Source of the DNA: Haliea sp.
Lineage (GTDB): Bacteria > Pseudomonadota > Gammaproteobacteria > Pseudomonadales > Halieaceae
NCBI GenBank assembly: GCA_024642265.1
Contig: JAHEBL010000005.1
Coordinates: 22,612 to 86,611 of the forward strand
Direction: 5' to 3'
Length of the DNA: 64,000 nt
Positions 35,500 to 44,834 of the stretch are shown piece after piece. The notes beneath the pieces were generated by a model. It ran no database searches. It saw only the letters and a program-made list of their open reading frames with translations, and was not told where the DNA came from. Position numbers and translations under genes: made by a program. Position 1 is the stretch's first letter, and each line of letters begins with the position of its first letter.

Positions 35500-36825
35500 G
35501 TGCTGGAACAACTGCAACTGGACAGGCGGCTGCAACTCGCGCTGGACGGACTCGCTTTCGAGGCAAGCACCGCGGTCCAGGACCAGGTGATTCCGGCGGC
35601 CCTCGCCGGGCATGACCTGATCGTCAGCGCGGAGACCGGCAGCGGCAAGACCCTCGCCTACCTGATACCGATGGTCCAGCACCTGCTGGGTCAGGAGACA
35701 TCCCGCGCGGATGGCCCGCTGGGCCTCATCCTGGTGCCCACCCGGGAGCTGGCGCGGCAGGTATTGAAGCATTGCAGGGCACTGTTGGCCAAAACCCCAC
35801 TGCAGGTCTACGGCATTACCGGTGGCGCCGACTTCAGGTACCAGCAATCCCTGTTTCGCAAAAACCCGGAGATTATCGTCGCCACGCCGGGCAGGCTGCT
35901 GGAACACTGTGAGCGCAGGAGCACAAGCCTGCAATTTCTGCGGATGCTGGTGCTGGACGAGGCCGATCGCATGCTTGATATGGGGTTCAGGGACGATGTG
36001 CTGAAAATCAACGGCTACTGCGCGGGCGAGCGCCAGGCCATCATGGTATCAGCGACCCTGCAGCACAGGGATCTGGGGACTATCAGCCACTCGCTGCTCA
36101 GCTCCCCCCAAACCATAGCAATCGGCACGGTACGCCAGCCCCACAGCGCAATTGCGCACCAGGTTATGCTGGCGGACGGCCAGGAACACAAGGACAAATT
36201 GCTGATCGGACTGCTGCAGCAGGGTGAGTTCGACCGTACGCTGGTGTTCGCCAACAAGCGCACTACCGCCGCGCGCCTGGCGGGTCTTTTGAAATACCAC
36301 AAGCTACGCTGCGACTGCCTGCATGGCGAGATGAGCACCGAAGAGCGCAGGCTGGTGATCACGCGCTTCAACGACGGCAAGCTGAGTGTTCTCTGTGCCA
36401 GCGACGTCGCCGCCAGGGGTATCGACATCAAGGAGATCGACCTGGTGATCAATTACGACCTGCCCCACAGCGGTGATGACTACCTGCATCGCACCGGTCG
36501 CACCGGCAGGGCCGGCGCCAGCGGCCTGGCGCTTTCCCTGGTGACCGCCAGCGACTGGAACCTGATGATAAGTATCGAACGCTACCTCAAGCTCAGCTTT
36601 GAAAGACGCAGCCTGGCCGGCCTGAAAGCCCGCTTTAATGGGCCCAAAAAACAAAAAGCCTCCGGCAAGGCGGCGGGTAGCAAAAAGAAAAGCAGCAAAT
36701 CGCCTGACGCCAAGAGCAAGTCGCGCCAGCGCAACAAGAAAAATGTCGGCAAACCGGCAAAGCGTGCTGCGGACAAGTCAAATGACGGCTTCGCGCCACT
36801 GATGAAGAAAAAAACCACCAGCTGA
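35500..36825 (+). CDS. DEAD-box ATP-dependent RNA helicase
   Basis: A 441-residue SF2 helicase. Motif I is SAETGSGKT (43-51), Ia PTRELARQ, Ib TPGRLLEH, II DEAD at 153-156, III SAT, then the C-lobe with ARGIDIKEIDLVINYD and HRTGRTGRAG. The tail from about residue 385 is Lys/Ser-rich and basic, an RNA-binding extension as in SrmB/RhlE-type proteins. GTG 35500 is the start: AGGAAAAGGAAG lies just before it, while the longer frame lacks an RBS. The stop overlaps the thpR ATG (TGATG). Likely roles are ribosome assembly or RNA decay. Confidence 0.92.
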   Translation: MLEQLQLDRRLQLALDGLAFEASTAVQDQVIPAALAGHDLIVSAETGSGKTLAYLIPMVQHLLGQETSRADGPLGLILVPTRELARQVLKHCRALLAKTPLQVYGITGGADFRYQQSLFRKNPEIIVATPGRLLEHCERRSTSLQFLRMLVLDEADRMLDMGFRDDVLKINGYCAGERQAIMVSATLQHRDLGTISHSLLSSPQTIAIGTVRQPHSAIAHQVMLADGQEHKDKLLIGLLQQGEFDRTLVFANKRTTAARLAGLLKYHKLRCDCLHGEMSTEERRLVITRFNDGKLSVLCASDVAARGIDIKEIDLVINYDLPHSGDDYLHRTGRTGRAGASGLALSLVTASDWNLMISIERYLKLSFERRSLAGLKARFNGPKKQKASGKAAGSKKKSSKSPDAKSKSRQRNKKNVGKPAKRAADKSNDGFAPLMKKKTTS

Positions 36826-37364
36826 TGCGCACGTTCTTCGGACTGGAATTGCCCACGGCTGTCACCGTACAGATCGCCGACTGGCGAGACCGGCAGTTTG
36901 GCCGAGGTACCGGACGCCCTGTACCGCCCGCCAATTTTCACATCACCCTGGCCTTTATCGGCGAACTCGCGCCGGGTCCGCTGGAGCGGCTGTGTGAAAG
37001 AGTGGATGTTGAAATGGCGCGCAACCCGTTCCAGGGCGGGCTGGTGGAGCTGGACATTACCGGTTACTGGCCAAAGCCGGGCGTTTACTGGCTGGGGGCG
37101 GACGCCTGCCCCGCGCCCCTGTCTTCGCTGGCGCAGAAACTACGCCATCTCGCCACCGGCGCCGGCGCACGCCGCGATCGCAACCCTTTCCTGCCCCACG
37201 TTACCCTGTTTCGGAATTGCAGTGCTGCGCCGACAGCCCCGGCACAGCCCCCCGCATTCAGGGCAGGCTACCTTCACTTCACCCTGTTTGAATCGCGCCA
37301 GGGCAAGACCGGTGTCAGTTACCATCCGCTTCAGCAGTGGGAGCTGTCGCGCCACATCCGCTGA
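36825..37364 (+). CDS. thpR: RNA 2',3'-cyclic phosphodiesterase (2H family)
   Basis: A 179-residue 2H phosphoesterase with the two HxTx motifs HITLAFIG (His43) and HVTLFRN (His about 125). It opens 2',3'-cyclic phosphates on RNA ends, or forms 2'-5' RNA linkages in reverse. It is translationally coupled to the helicase gene, so the pair suggests a shared RNA-processing function. Confidence 0.9.
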   Translation: MRTFFGLELPTAVTVQIADWRDRQFGRGTGRPVPPANFHITLAFIGELAPGPLERLCERVDVEMARNPFQGGLVELDITGYWPKPGVYWLGADACPAPLSSLAQKLRHLATGAGARRDRNPFLPHVTLFRNCSAAPTAPAQPPAFRAGYLHFTLFESRQGKTGVSYHPLQQWELSRHIR

Positions 37365-37436
37365 TAACCGGGGTTTACGAAAGCCGCGCTGATTGCGGTA
37401 GAATTGCCCGCTACTAAACGCCGGAATCATACAACC

Positions 37437-39485
37437 ATGCCAAACCCCCTGCTGGAACAGCACGCGCTGCCGCCATTTTCAAAGATCAGCAGCGCAGATA
37501 TCGAACCCGCCATTACGCAGCTCATCGAGCGCAACAAACAGGCGACAGAGGCCATTCTGGCACAGCACGACAGCTATAACTGGGATAACCTCTGGCAGGC
37601 CATTGAGCAGATGGACGATGAACTCGCCCAGGCCTGGTCTCCTGTGTCTCACCTGAACAGCGTCGCCAACACCGAAGAGCTGCGCGCGGCCTACAATACC
37701 TGCCTGCCGCTTTTGTCAGAGTACGGCACCTGGAGCGGCCAGCACAGCGGTCTGTATGAGGCCTACCGCCAGGTTGAGCGGAGCGATGAATACGCCACCA
37801 TGGACAGTGCCCGTCAAAAGGCGCTCGAAAATGTCCTGCGGGATTTCCGCCTTGCCGGTGTGGCACTGCCGGCGGGGCAAAAACAGCAATATGCCAAACT
37901 GCGCAAGCGCCTGTCCGAACTGGGCAGCCGCTTCAGTGACAATGTACTGGATGCCACCAACGCCTGGAGCAGGCAGGTAAGCGAGGAGCAGCTGGCCGGC
38001 CTGCCGGCGACGGCGCTCGCCAACGCCCGGCAGGCCGCCCAGCAGGCTGGCCTCGAAGGCTGCCTGATTACCCTGGAGTTTCCCTCCTTCTACCCTGTGC
38101 TGGCCTACTGTGAGGACGCCGGACTGAGGGAGGAAGTCTACCGGGCCAACACCACCCGGGCCTCCGAACAGGGCCCCCACGCCGGTCAGTGGGACAATTC
38201 CGCCATAATCGAGGAAACCCTTGATCTTCGCCAGCAGCTGGCCGACCTGCTCGGCTTTGCCAACTACGCGGAATTGTCGCTGGCCACAAAGATGGCCGAT
38301 ACCCCCACCCATGTCCGCGATTTTCTCGAGCAGCTGTCCCTCAAGTCGCGGCCGCAGGCGCAGGCTGAATGGCGCGAGCTGCAGGAATTTGCCCGCAGCG
38401 AATACGGCGCCGCGACCATCAATGCCTGGGATGTGAGCTTCTACAGCGAAAAACTGCGGGAAAGTCGCTACCAGGTGTCCCAGGAGGATATTCGCCCCTA
38501 CCTGCCCGTGAGCCGGGTCCTGCCGGGGCTGTTTGCAGTGGTGGAGCGCCTGTACGACGTCACGGTGCGGGAAGTTCACGAATTTGACAGTTACCACAAG
38601 GATGCCCGCCTGTTTGAACTGTTGCAGGATGGCGCGGTGATCGCCCGCTTTTACCTGGACCTCTACGCCCGGGCACAGAAGCGCGGCGGCGCATGGATGG
38701 ACAATTGCAGGGTGCGGCGCATGGCCGGCGACACACTGCAGGTGCCAGTCGCTTACCTGGTGTGTAACTTCACGCCACCGGTGGGGGACACTCCCGCTTT
38801 GCTCACCCACACGGAACTGACAACGCTATTCCACGAATTCGGCCACGGCCTGCACCACATGCTGACCAGGCAAACCGTCGCTTCGGTATCGGGAATCAAC
38901 GGCGTGGCCTGGGACGCGGTGGAGCTGCCCAGCCAGTTCCTGGAAAACTGGTGCTGGGAACGGGAGGCACTGGGACTTATCTCGGGCCATCATGAGACCG
39001 GGGAAGCGCTGCCGGCACAGCTGCTGGACAAGCTGCTGGCGGCACGGAACTTCCAGTCCGCCATGCAGATGGCCCGTCAGCTCGAGCTCGCACTGTTTGA
39101 CCTGCGCCTGCACAGCGAATGGCAGCCCGGCGGCGGCGCCGCCTCGGTTCAGAATCTGCTGGATGAGGTGCGCAACGCGGTCGCGGTGGTGATTCCACCC
39201 TCTTTCAACCGCACACAGCACAGTTTTTCGCATATTTTCGCCGGCGGTTACGCCGCCGGGTATTACAGTTACAAATGGGCGGAGGTACTGTCGGCCGATG
39301 CATTCTCGCGATTCGAGGAGGAGGGGATATTCAACCAGGCAACCGGGAAAGCCTTCAGGACCCACATTCTGGAAGCCGGCGGTTCCCGGGACGCCATGGA
39401 ATCATTCGTTGCCTTCCGCGGGCGGGAACCGATGATCGAGCCGCTGTTGCGCCACAGTGGCATCGACAGCGCCGACGCGGCCTGA
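37437..39485 (+). CDS. prlC: Oligopeptidase A
   Basis: Zinc metallopeptidase of the M3 family, 682 residues, which degrades short peptides, including signal peptides, in the cytoplasm. The HEFGHGLHH zinc motif lies near residue 464, followed by the family block VAWDAVELPSQFLENW containing the third ligand Glu. The N-terminus starts MPNPLLEQHALPPFSKI, as in E. coli PrlC (680 residues). ATG 37437 starts the conserved protein; the longer frame only adds 11 residues. It starts 73 bases after thpR. Confidence 0.95.
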   Translation: MPNPLLEQHALPPFSKISSADIEPAITQLIERNKQATEAILAQHDSYNWDNLWQAIEQMDDELAQAWSPVSHLNSVANTEELRAAYNTCLPLLSEYGTWSGQHSGLYEAYRQVERSDEYATMDSARQKALENVLRDFRLAGVALPAGQKQQYAKLRKRLSELGSRFSDNVLDATNAWSRQVSEEQLAGLPATALANARQAAQQAGLEGCLITLEFPSFYPVLAYCEDAGLREEVYRANTTRASEQGPHAGQWDNSAIIEETLDLRQQLADLLGFANYAELSLATKMADTPTHVRDFLEQLSLKSRPQAQAEWRELQEFARSEYGAATINAWDVSFYSEKLRESRYQVSQEDIRPYLPVSRVLPGLFAVVERLYDVTVREVHEFDSYHKDARLFELLQDGAVIARFYLDLYARAQKRGGAWMDNCRVRRMAGDTLQVPVAYLVCNFTPPVGDTPALLTHTELTTLFHEFGHGLHHMLTRQTVASVSGINGVAWDAVELPSQFLENWCWEREALGLISGHHETGEALPAQLLDKLLAARNFQSAMQMARQLELALFDLRLHSEWQPGGGAASVQNLLDEVRNAVAVVIPPSFNRTQHSFSHIFAGGYAAGYYSYKWAEVLSADAFSRFEEEGIFNQATGKAFRTHILEAGGSRDAMESFVAFRGREPMIEPLLRHSGIDSADAA

Positions 39486-39517
39486 CGCGTCGGGGCCTCG
39501 CCTCCCGGTGGGGCTGC

Positions 39518-40000
39518 TCAGCCGGAGGTCCAGTTGGCGCAGCCTTTCTGGCCGGGCCCGGACGCAACGCAGAGTTCGATCTCCCGTATGTCATCGTCCA
39601 CCGATAGTGCAACCAGGCCTTGCAGCAAATAGCGGGAGAACTCTTCCACGGTGGCGTTGCGGATCGGCAATACCAGCGTATCGCTTTGTAGAAACTGCAT
39701 GCGATCTTCGGCAAAGCTGACAAGGTAACAACCGCCCTGCTCCTCGATCGTCTGGTAGGGAGACTCCCCCGCCAGCAGCATGTATTCGTCGAGCGCCTCG
39801 CACAGGGTACTTAGCCGACGCTTGTAGACATTGTAATCGGCAGCGAAGCCGTTATCGCCCATGGGGGCAACGATGCGAGCAGATACCGAATAGTTGTGGC
39901 CGTGCAGCCGTTCGCGTTCAGTGGCGGAAAAAATGGTGTAGTGCGCCGCCGAAAACTTGTGGCGCTCCTTGTTGATATAGAGCGTGGTCAGTTGTTCCAT
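39518..40000 (-). CDS. 6-pyruvoyl/6-carboxy-tetrahydropterin synthase-fold enzyme
   Basis: A 160-residue tunnelling-fold enzyme of the QueD/PTPS family (COG0720). Zinc ligands are His20, His33 and His35 (HGH). The catalytic Cys normally four residues before HGH in QueD is Arg here, and Glu30 gives an ExxHGH pattern, which I recall as the mark of PTPS-III proteins that make 6-hydroxymethyl-dihydropterin for folate. A queuosine-precursor transporter gene lies 0.9 kb away, which fits QueD-type thinking. So the role is either queuosine or folate, leaning to PTPS-III from the active site. Standard pipelines will call it QueD. Confidence 0.82.
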   Translation of the reverse strand: MEQLTTLYINKERHKFSAAHYTIFSATERERLHGHNYSVSARIVAPMGDNGFAADYNVYKRRLSTLCEALDEYMLLAGESPYQTIEEQGGCYLVSFAEDRMQFLQSDTLVLPIRNATVEEFSRYLLQGLVALSVDDDIREIELCVASGPGQKGCANWTSG

Positions 40001-40173
40001 GGATATAATCTGCCAGATTGGGAGCCAGAGTGAGAGTGGGCTCCATTGTTACGTCTGGCCCGCAATCACGCAACCTGTGCCGCAGTCATTACCGACAAGG
40101 GCGCCCGCAGTGCGCTATGATGCTAGCCGGCCAGCAAGGATTCACAACAGACTGCAACCCGGGGGACCAGTAA

Positions 40174-40875
40174 ATGAAGATGGCGATTATTACCGGAGCC
40201 AGTGTCGGTATCGGCAGAGCCGCAGCGGAGGCTTTCCTGGCCGAGGGCTTCCGCGTTTACAACCTGTCGCGACGACCCTGCCCCGTCCCGGAGGTGAACA
40301 ACCTCAGCTGTGACCTGTCCTCCCCGGAATCCGTCGCCCAGGCATGCAAAACCCTTGCGGCTGTGATCATCACCTGTGAATCCGTGGCGCTGGTGCACAA
40401 CGCCAGCCAGATGCTCAAGGACAGCACCACCGACTGTGACAGCGACAGCCTGCGCCATGTGCTGGAGACCAATGTGGTCGCCATCAACAGTGTAAACCAG
40501 CAGCTGCTGCCGCTCTTACCCCGCACTTCCAGCCTGCTCTATGTAGGCTCGACCCTGTCGGAAAAAGCGGTGCCCCACTCTTTCAGCTACGTGGTGAGCA
40601 AGCACGCGCAGCTGGGAATGATGCGGGCCAGCTGCCAGGACCTGATGGGTAGCGGCGTGCATACCGCACTCGTCTGCCCCGGTTTCACCGACACCGAGAT
40701 GCTGCGCACCCACCTGGGCCAGGACCCCGGCGTGGAGCGGATGATCGCCGGCATGAACAGTTACAACCGCCTCATTGATCCAGCCGAGATAGCCGAGCTG
40801 ATCCGCTGGGCACACCACAACCCGGTAATCAATGGCTCGGTGCTGCATGCCAACCTGGGGCAAAAGGAAAGCTGA
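40174..40875 (+). CDS. SDR family oxidoreductase
   Basis: A 233-residue short-chain dehydrogenase with TGASVGIG (7-14), HNAS around Asn76, Ser126, and YVVSK (Tyr139, Lys143). It is shorter than most SDRs at the C-terminus. The substrate is unknown. It lies 2 bases upstream of the VUT transporter gene on the same strand and is divergent from the PTPS-fold gene, so it may share a transcript with the transporter. Confidence 0.85.
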   Translation: MKMAIITGASVGIGRAAAEAFLAEGFRVYNLSRRPCPVPEVNNLSCDLSSPESVAQACKTLAAVIITCESVALVHNASQMLKDSTTDCDSDSLRHVLETNVVAINSVNQQLLPLLPRTSSLLYVGSTLSEKAVPHSFSYVVSKHAQLGMMRASCQDLMGSGVHTALVCPGFTDTEMLRTHLGQDPGVERMIAGMNSYNRLIDPAEIAELIRWAHHNPVINGSVLHANLGQKES

Positions 40876-40877
40876 CC

Positions 40878-41669
40878 ATGCTCTACGTGGCGGACCTGCG
40901 GGAGCGACGCGAGCGCACCTTCCTGGTGCTGGCGGGCTTCTTTCTGTGCTCCATGACGCTTCTCAATGTTATCGGGATCACGCGCTTCGTCCAGCTGGGT
41001 CCGATGTCACTCGCGGTGGGAGTGCTGCCCTACCCCCTGACCTTCCTTTGCACAGATCTCATCTGCGAGCTCTACGGCAAGGCCCGGGCCAATTTCCTGG
41101 TGACGGTTGGCCTGGGGCTCAATATCTTTATCCTGCTGGTGCTGTTCGTCGGCAATGCCATTCCCTCAGTACCCCCTGAAAATATGCCGCCCTGGCAGAT
41201 ACTGCAACTCGCGGCGCCCGTTGCCCTGCCCAACGGCGCAGTCGTGGAGGACAGTGTCGGCCTGTACCAGTTGATCTACGCGACCACCTCCGGGGCCATG
41301 GTCGCCTCCATGCTGGCCTATATCGCCGCCCAGTACTGCGATGTTCACCTGTTCCATTTCTGGAAACGGGTCACCAAGGGCAAGCACCTGTGGATACGTA
41401 ATAATTTCAGTACACTGATGAGCCAGATGGTGGACTCCGTGATGGTGATTACGGTCACTTTCGGTGCCGCGTACATGCGCGGCGACATCGTGTTCGAGAC
41501 CCTGCTGGTACTGGTGGGCAGCAACTATTTGTTCAAGGCCACGGTGGCACTGCTGGACACCGGCCCACTGTATGTTGCGGTGCACTACCTGCGCCGCTAC
41601 CTGCAACTGCCCGGCCACGACACCGTGGCGACTGTCATCGATCCAACATCGTCCCCCGGGGCGCGGTAA
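40878..41669 (+). CDS. yhhQ: Queuosine precursor transporter (VUT family)
   Basis: A 263-residue inner-membrane protein with six to seven membrane segments, of the VUT/ECF S-component-like family represented by E. coli YhhQ, which imports preQ0/preQ1 for queuosine in tRNA. Recognisable blocks are GPMSLAVGVLPYPLTFLCTDLICELYG and NNFSTLMSQMVDSVMVITVTFG. It directly follows the SDR gene and precedes the aminotransferase by 87 bases. Confidence 0.87.
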   Translation: MLYVADLRERRERTFLVLAGFFLCSMTLLNVIGITRFVQLGPMSLAVGVLPYPLTFLCTDLICELYGKARANFLVTVGLGLNIFILLVLFVGNAIPSVPPENMPPWQILQLAAPVALPNGAVVEDSVGLYQLIYATTSGAMVASMLAYIAAQYCDVHLFHFWKRVTKGKHLWIRNNFSTLMSQMVDSVMVITVTFGAAYMRGDIVFETLLVLVGSNYLFKATVALLDTGPLYVAVHYLRRYLQLPGHDTVATVIDPTSSPGAR

Positions 41670-41756
41670 CCCGGCATGACATGCTCTTCGGAACCCGGGG
41701 AAAGGCAATGCCAAAGATCAGCGGCGCTGAAGCCGCCACGATACGCGGATGAATGA

Positions 41757-42899
41757 ATGCTAAAGAGTAAACTGCCTCATATCGGCACGACGATTTTTAC
41801 CCGTATGTCGGCCCTGGCAGCCCAATGCAATGCACTGAACCTGTCCCAGGGCTTCCCCGACTTCGACGCTCCCGAGGCGCTGCGCGAGGCAATGGCGCGT
41901 CATGTCATGGCCGGGCACAACCAGTATGCGCCCATGGCCGGAGTCATGCAGTTGCGGGAGCAGATATCAATACAGCTCCAGCTGCATCGCAACATCGCCT
42001 GCAACCCGGATACCGAAATTACCGTGGTGCCGGGTGCCACCGAGGGCATCTTTTGTGCAGTGATGGCCAGTATTCGACCCGGGGACGAGGTGATCATGTT
42101 CGATCCCTGTTACGACAGCTACCAACCCTCGGTGGAATTGGCCGGCGGTCGGGCGATCCATGTCCCGCTGACGCGCGACCGGTTCGCCATCGACCGCGAA
42201 AAACTGCAGGCCGCACTATCGGCCCGCACCCGCATGATCATGATCAATTCCCCACACAACCCCAGCGGCAGCGTCCTGCCACTGGATGACCTGCTGTTCC
42301 TGCAGGAGATTGTTGAGCGGCATGACCTGCTGGTTATCAGCGACGAGGTCTATGAGCACCTGGTTTTCGATGGCCTGCAACACCATAGCGCACTGCAACT
42401 GCCAGGCTTGCGGGCTCGCAGCTTCGCCCTGTTTTCCTTCGGCAAAACCTTCAGCGTGACGGGCTGGAAAACGGGTTATTGCGTGGCCCCGGCGGAACTT
42501 ACCGCGGAGTTGCGCAAGGTCCACCAGTTTGTCTCCTTTGTCGCGGTGACACCGGTGCAGCTGGCGGTGGCCGATTTCATGCAGGCCGAACCCGACTACC
42601 CCGCGGGCCTGTCCGCCTTTTACCAGCGCAAGCGCGACCTGTTCTGCCAGGCTCTGGAGTCCTCGCGCTTGCGGCTGACACCGAGCTCGGGAACCTACTT
42701 CCAGTTGCTGGATTACAGCGCGATCACCCACGAATCGGACACCAGCCTGTGCGAACAGTGGACCAGGCAGCACGGCATTGCGTCCATCCCCATTTCAGTT
42801 TTCTATGAGAAGCCCCCGGAACAGCATTACCTGCGCTTTTGTTTTGCCAAGAGCGATCCGGTGCTGGCGGCGGCGGCGGAGCGACTATGCGAGATCTGA
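41757..42899 (+). CDS. PLP-dependent aminotransferase (YbdL/glutamine transaminase K-like)
   Basis: A 380-residue fold-type I class I/II aminotransferase. The PLP Lys is Lys230 in FSFGKTFSVTGWKTGY. The N-terminal NLSQGFPDFDAPEAL and INSPHNPSGSVL match methionine-preferring YbdL and the mammalian glutamine transaminase K group. It likely transaminates methionine and aromatic amino acids using a glutamine/keto-acid pair. It overlaps the next gene, an omega-amidase, by 13 bases. This pairing recycles alpha-ketoglutaramate formed when glutamine is the amino donor. Confidence 0.9.
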   Translation: MLKSKLPHIGTTIFTRMSALAAQCNALNLSQGFPDFDAPEALREAMARHVMAGHNQYAPMAGVMQLREQISIQLQLHRNIACNPDTEITVVPGATEGIFCAVMASIRPGDEVIMFDPCYDSYQPSVELAGGRAIHVPLTRDRFAIDREKLQAALSARTRMIMINSPHNPSGSVLPLDDLLFLQEIVERHDLLVISDEVYEHLVFDGLQHHSALQLPGLRARSFALFSFGKTFSVTGWKTGYCVAPAELTAELRKVHQFVSFVAVTPVQLAVADFMQAEPDYPAGLSAFYQRKRDLFCQALESSRLRLTPSSGTYFQLLDYSAITHESDTSLCEQWTRQHGIASIPISVFYEKPPEQHYLRFCFAKSDPVLAAAAERLCEI

Positions 42900-43657
42900 G
42901 CGTGACCCTGATCCAGTGCGAACTGGCGTGGGAGCAGCCCGGGGACAACCGGAAGCAAATAGGGGACCTGATCGCAGGCCTGGATGAGATCCCCGACATC
43001 ATCGTACTACCGGAAATGTTCACTACCGGGTTTTCAATGAATGCCCTTGCAAACGCCGAACAACCCGGCGGAGCTACCGAGCAGTGGCTGCGAGAACTGG
43101 CAGGGCGCCACGACTGTGCTCTGACCGGCAGTATCGCCGTCCAGGCGGACAACGGGGTTTACAACAGGATGCTGTTTGCGACCCCGGAGGGCATTGAGCA
43201 CTATGACAAGCGCCACCTGTTCAGGATGGCCGGCGAACACAAGCGCTACCTGGCAGGCGGGCAACGCGTGGTCGTCACCTGGCGCGGCTGGCATATTTTA
43301 CTGCAAGTCTGCTACGACCTGCGCTTCCCGGTTTTCAGCCGCAACCGGGAGGACTACGATCTCGCAATCTATGTGGCCAACTGGCCCGCGGTACGCCGCG
43401 AACACTGGCGCCGGCTACTGGTGGCCAGGGCAATCGAAAACCTCGCCTGCGTGGTGGGCGTTAATCGTGTCGGCAGCGATGCCAGAGGGCTGGATTACAG
43501 CGGTGACAGTCTCGCCATAGCGGCGGACGGCACACTGTTGCGGGACATGGAAAACGAAAACGGCGCCGCCAGGGTTATCCTGAGCGGCGCCGCCTTGCAA
43601 AGCTATCGGGAGGGGTTCCCCTGCCAGCTGGACGCGGATAGCTTCCAGCTGGATTGA
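42887..43657 (+). CDS. Omega-amidase (YafV/Nit2-type nitrilase)
   Basis: A 256-residue nitrilase-superfamily amidase with the catalytic triad Glu43 (LPEMFTTGFS), Lys108 (YDKRHLF) and Cys142 (VCYDLRFPVF). YafV/Nit2 enzymes hydrolyse alpha-ketoglutaramate and alpha-ketosuccinamate to the keto-acid and ammonia. It begins at ATG 42887 inside the end of the aminotransferase gene and follows it in the operon. The Omp gene on the other strand converges 6 bases after it. Confidence 0.9.
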   Translation: MRDLSVTLIQCELAWEQPGDNRKQIGDLIAGLDEIPDIIVLPEMFTTGFSMNALANAEQPGGATEQWLRELAGRHDCALTGSIAVQADNGVYNRMLFATPEGIEHYDKRHLFRMAGEHKRYLAGGQRVVVTWRGWHILLQVCYDLRFPVFSRNREDYDLAIYVANWPAVRREHWRRLLVARAIENLACVVGVNRVGSDARGLDYSGDSLAIAADGTLLRDMENENGAARVILSGAALQSYREGFPCQLDADSFQLD

Positions 43658-43663
43658 GGGAGC

Positions 43664-44713
43664 TTACTCCGAGTATTCGACTTCCAGGGAAGCCATGACG
43701 CGGCGGTTCTCTGCGCGACCTTCGGCGGTGTCATTGCTGGCGACGGGGTTTGACTCACCGTAGCCGACCGCTTTCAGGCGCGATGCCTGGATGCCGTAGG
43801 TGTTGACGAGCATATCCACGACCGCCTCAGCGCGACGCTGGGACAGCTGCTGGTTGTAGGTTTCAGCACCCACGCTGTCGGTGTAGCCATCGATGCTGAC
43901 GTCCACCTGGTCGAACCGCTTGAGGAACTTGGCCAGCTCACCCAGATCGTTGAAGTACTGTTCCTGGACCACGGTCGAGTCGAAGGCAAAATTCACCTTC
44001 AGCTTGATCGATGCCACCTGGGCAACCGGCAGCGGACAGCCAGTGGCATCCACGCGCGTGTTGGGAGGCGTGCCAAGGCAGGCGTCCACTTCATCACAGA
44101 CACCGTCGCCGTCTTCATCCGGGCACGAAGCCGCAGCTGCAACCGGCGCAGGATTGACGTTACCCAGATAATAGTTCAGGCCGAGATAGGCGATAGTGTC
44201 ATTGTTGCTCTTGTCCACGTTGTAGACACTGCGCCCGTCCAGACTGGCACTGAAGCGGGGAGTCAGCATCCAGCGCACACCCAGGCCGGCATTGATGGTG
44301 GTGTCCTCGTTCTTGTCTGCTCCGCCATAGTTAGGGTCGGTGGAGAAGTAACCGGCGCCCAATACGGCGTAGGGGCGCAGACGCGTTCCGCCTGCCGAAG
44401 GATCGACGATGTAGCTGCCGCCGTAGTACTTCATACCCAGGTTTGCCAGGGTCACCTCGGTATCGGTACCGGGGATGTTCTCGTTATTGGCATCGTCCTG
44501 GGTAAAGGATATCTCTGCGGCCCACTGGTCGTTGAACGCCCATTCCAGACCCGCCCAGGGTGAGTTCATATTGCCCAGGTCGCGATCACTGGCGAAATAC
44601 CAGTGCGCCACGCCAGCGTTAAGGGTGATCGGCACCTCGGCAACTGCAACCGGGGTAAGGCCCGACAGAACAAACCCTACTGCTGCGCCCGTAGCAAGAA
44701 TTTTCTTTTTCAT
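43664..44713 (-). CDS. OmpA-family outer membrane protein (OprF-like)
   Basis: A 349-residue protein with a signal peptide (MKKKILATGAAVGF...VAVAE), an eight-strand beta-barrel (to about residue 190), a TSP type-3/thrombospondin-like calcium-binding linker (DEDGDGVCDEVDACLG) and a C-terminal OmpA peptidoglycan-binding domain. That domain holds VNFAFDSTVV, YTDSVGAETYNQQLSQRRAEAV and the key Asp/Arg (NRRVM). It anchors the outer membrane to peptidoglycan. The strong promoter and RBS just upstream fit an abundant protein. Confidence 0.93.
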   Translation of the reverse strand: MKKKILATGAAVGFVLSGLTPVAVAEVPITLNAGVAHWYFASDRDLGNMNSPWAGLEWAFNDQWAAEISFTQDDANNENIPGTDTEVTLANLGMKYYGGSYIVDPSAGGTRLRPYAVLGAGYFSTDPNYGGADKNEDTTINAGLGVRWMLTPRFSASLDGRSVYNVDKSNNDTIAYLGLNYYLGNVNPAPVAAAASCPDEDGDGVCDEVDACLGTPPNTRVDATGCPLPVAQVASIKLKVNFAFDSTVVQEQYFNDLGELAKFLKRFDQVDVSIDGYTDSVGAETYNQQLSQRRAEAVVDMLVNTYGIQASRLKAVGYGESNPVASNDTAEGRAENRRVMASLEVEYSE

Positions 44714-44740
44714 TTTGCAGGAACTCCTGTTATCAATCGA

Positions 44741-44770
44741 TTATTACGCGGGAAGAATACCACTGGTCAA
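44741..44770 (-). promoter_or_regulatory. Predicted sigma70 promoter of the OmpA-family gene
   Basis: Minus-strand TTGACC (44770-44765), an 18-base spacer, and TAATAA (44746-44741), about 28 bases upstream of the start codon. ACAGGAG (44729-44723) sits about 10 bases before the ATG as a strong ribosome-binding site. Confidence 0.6.
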
Positions 44771-44834
44771 GTCCATTTCCAGTCGTTTTTTGTGGTTATA
44801 TTACGCTAATGATAGCAGCTCAACCACCGCCAGA

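Noticed and set aside
40001..40173. preQ1 riboswitch ahead of the SDR-VUT transporter genes
   Set aside because: No aptamer pattern (AGAGGUUCUAG-type stem with the downstream A-rich tail) seen in the interval.
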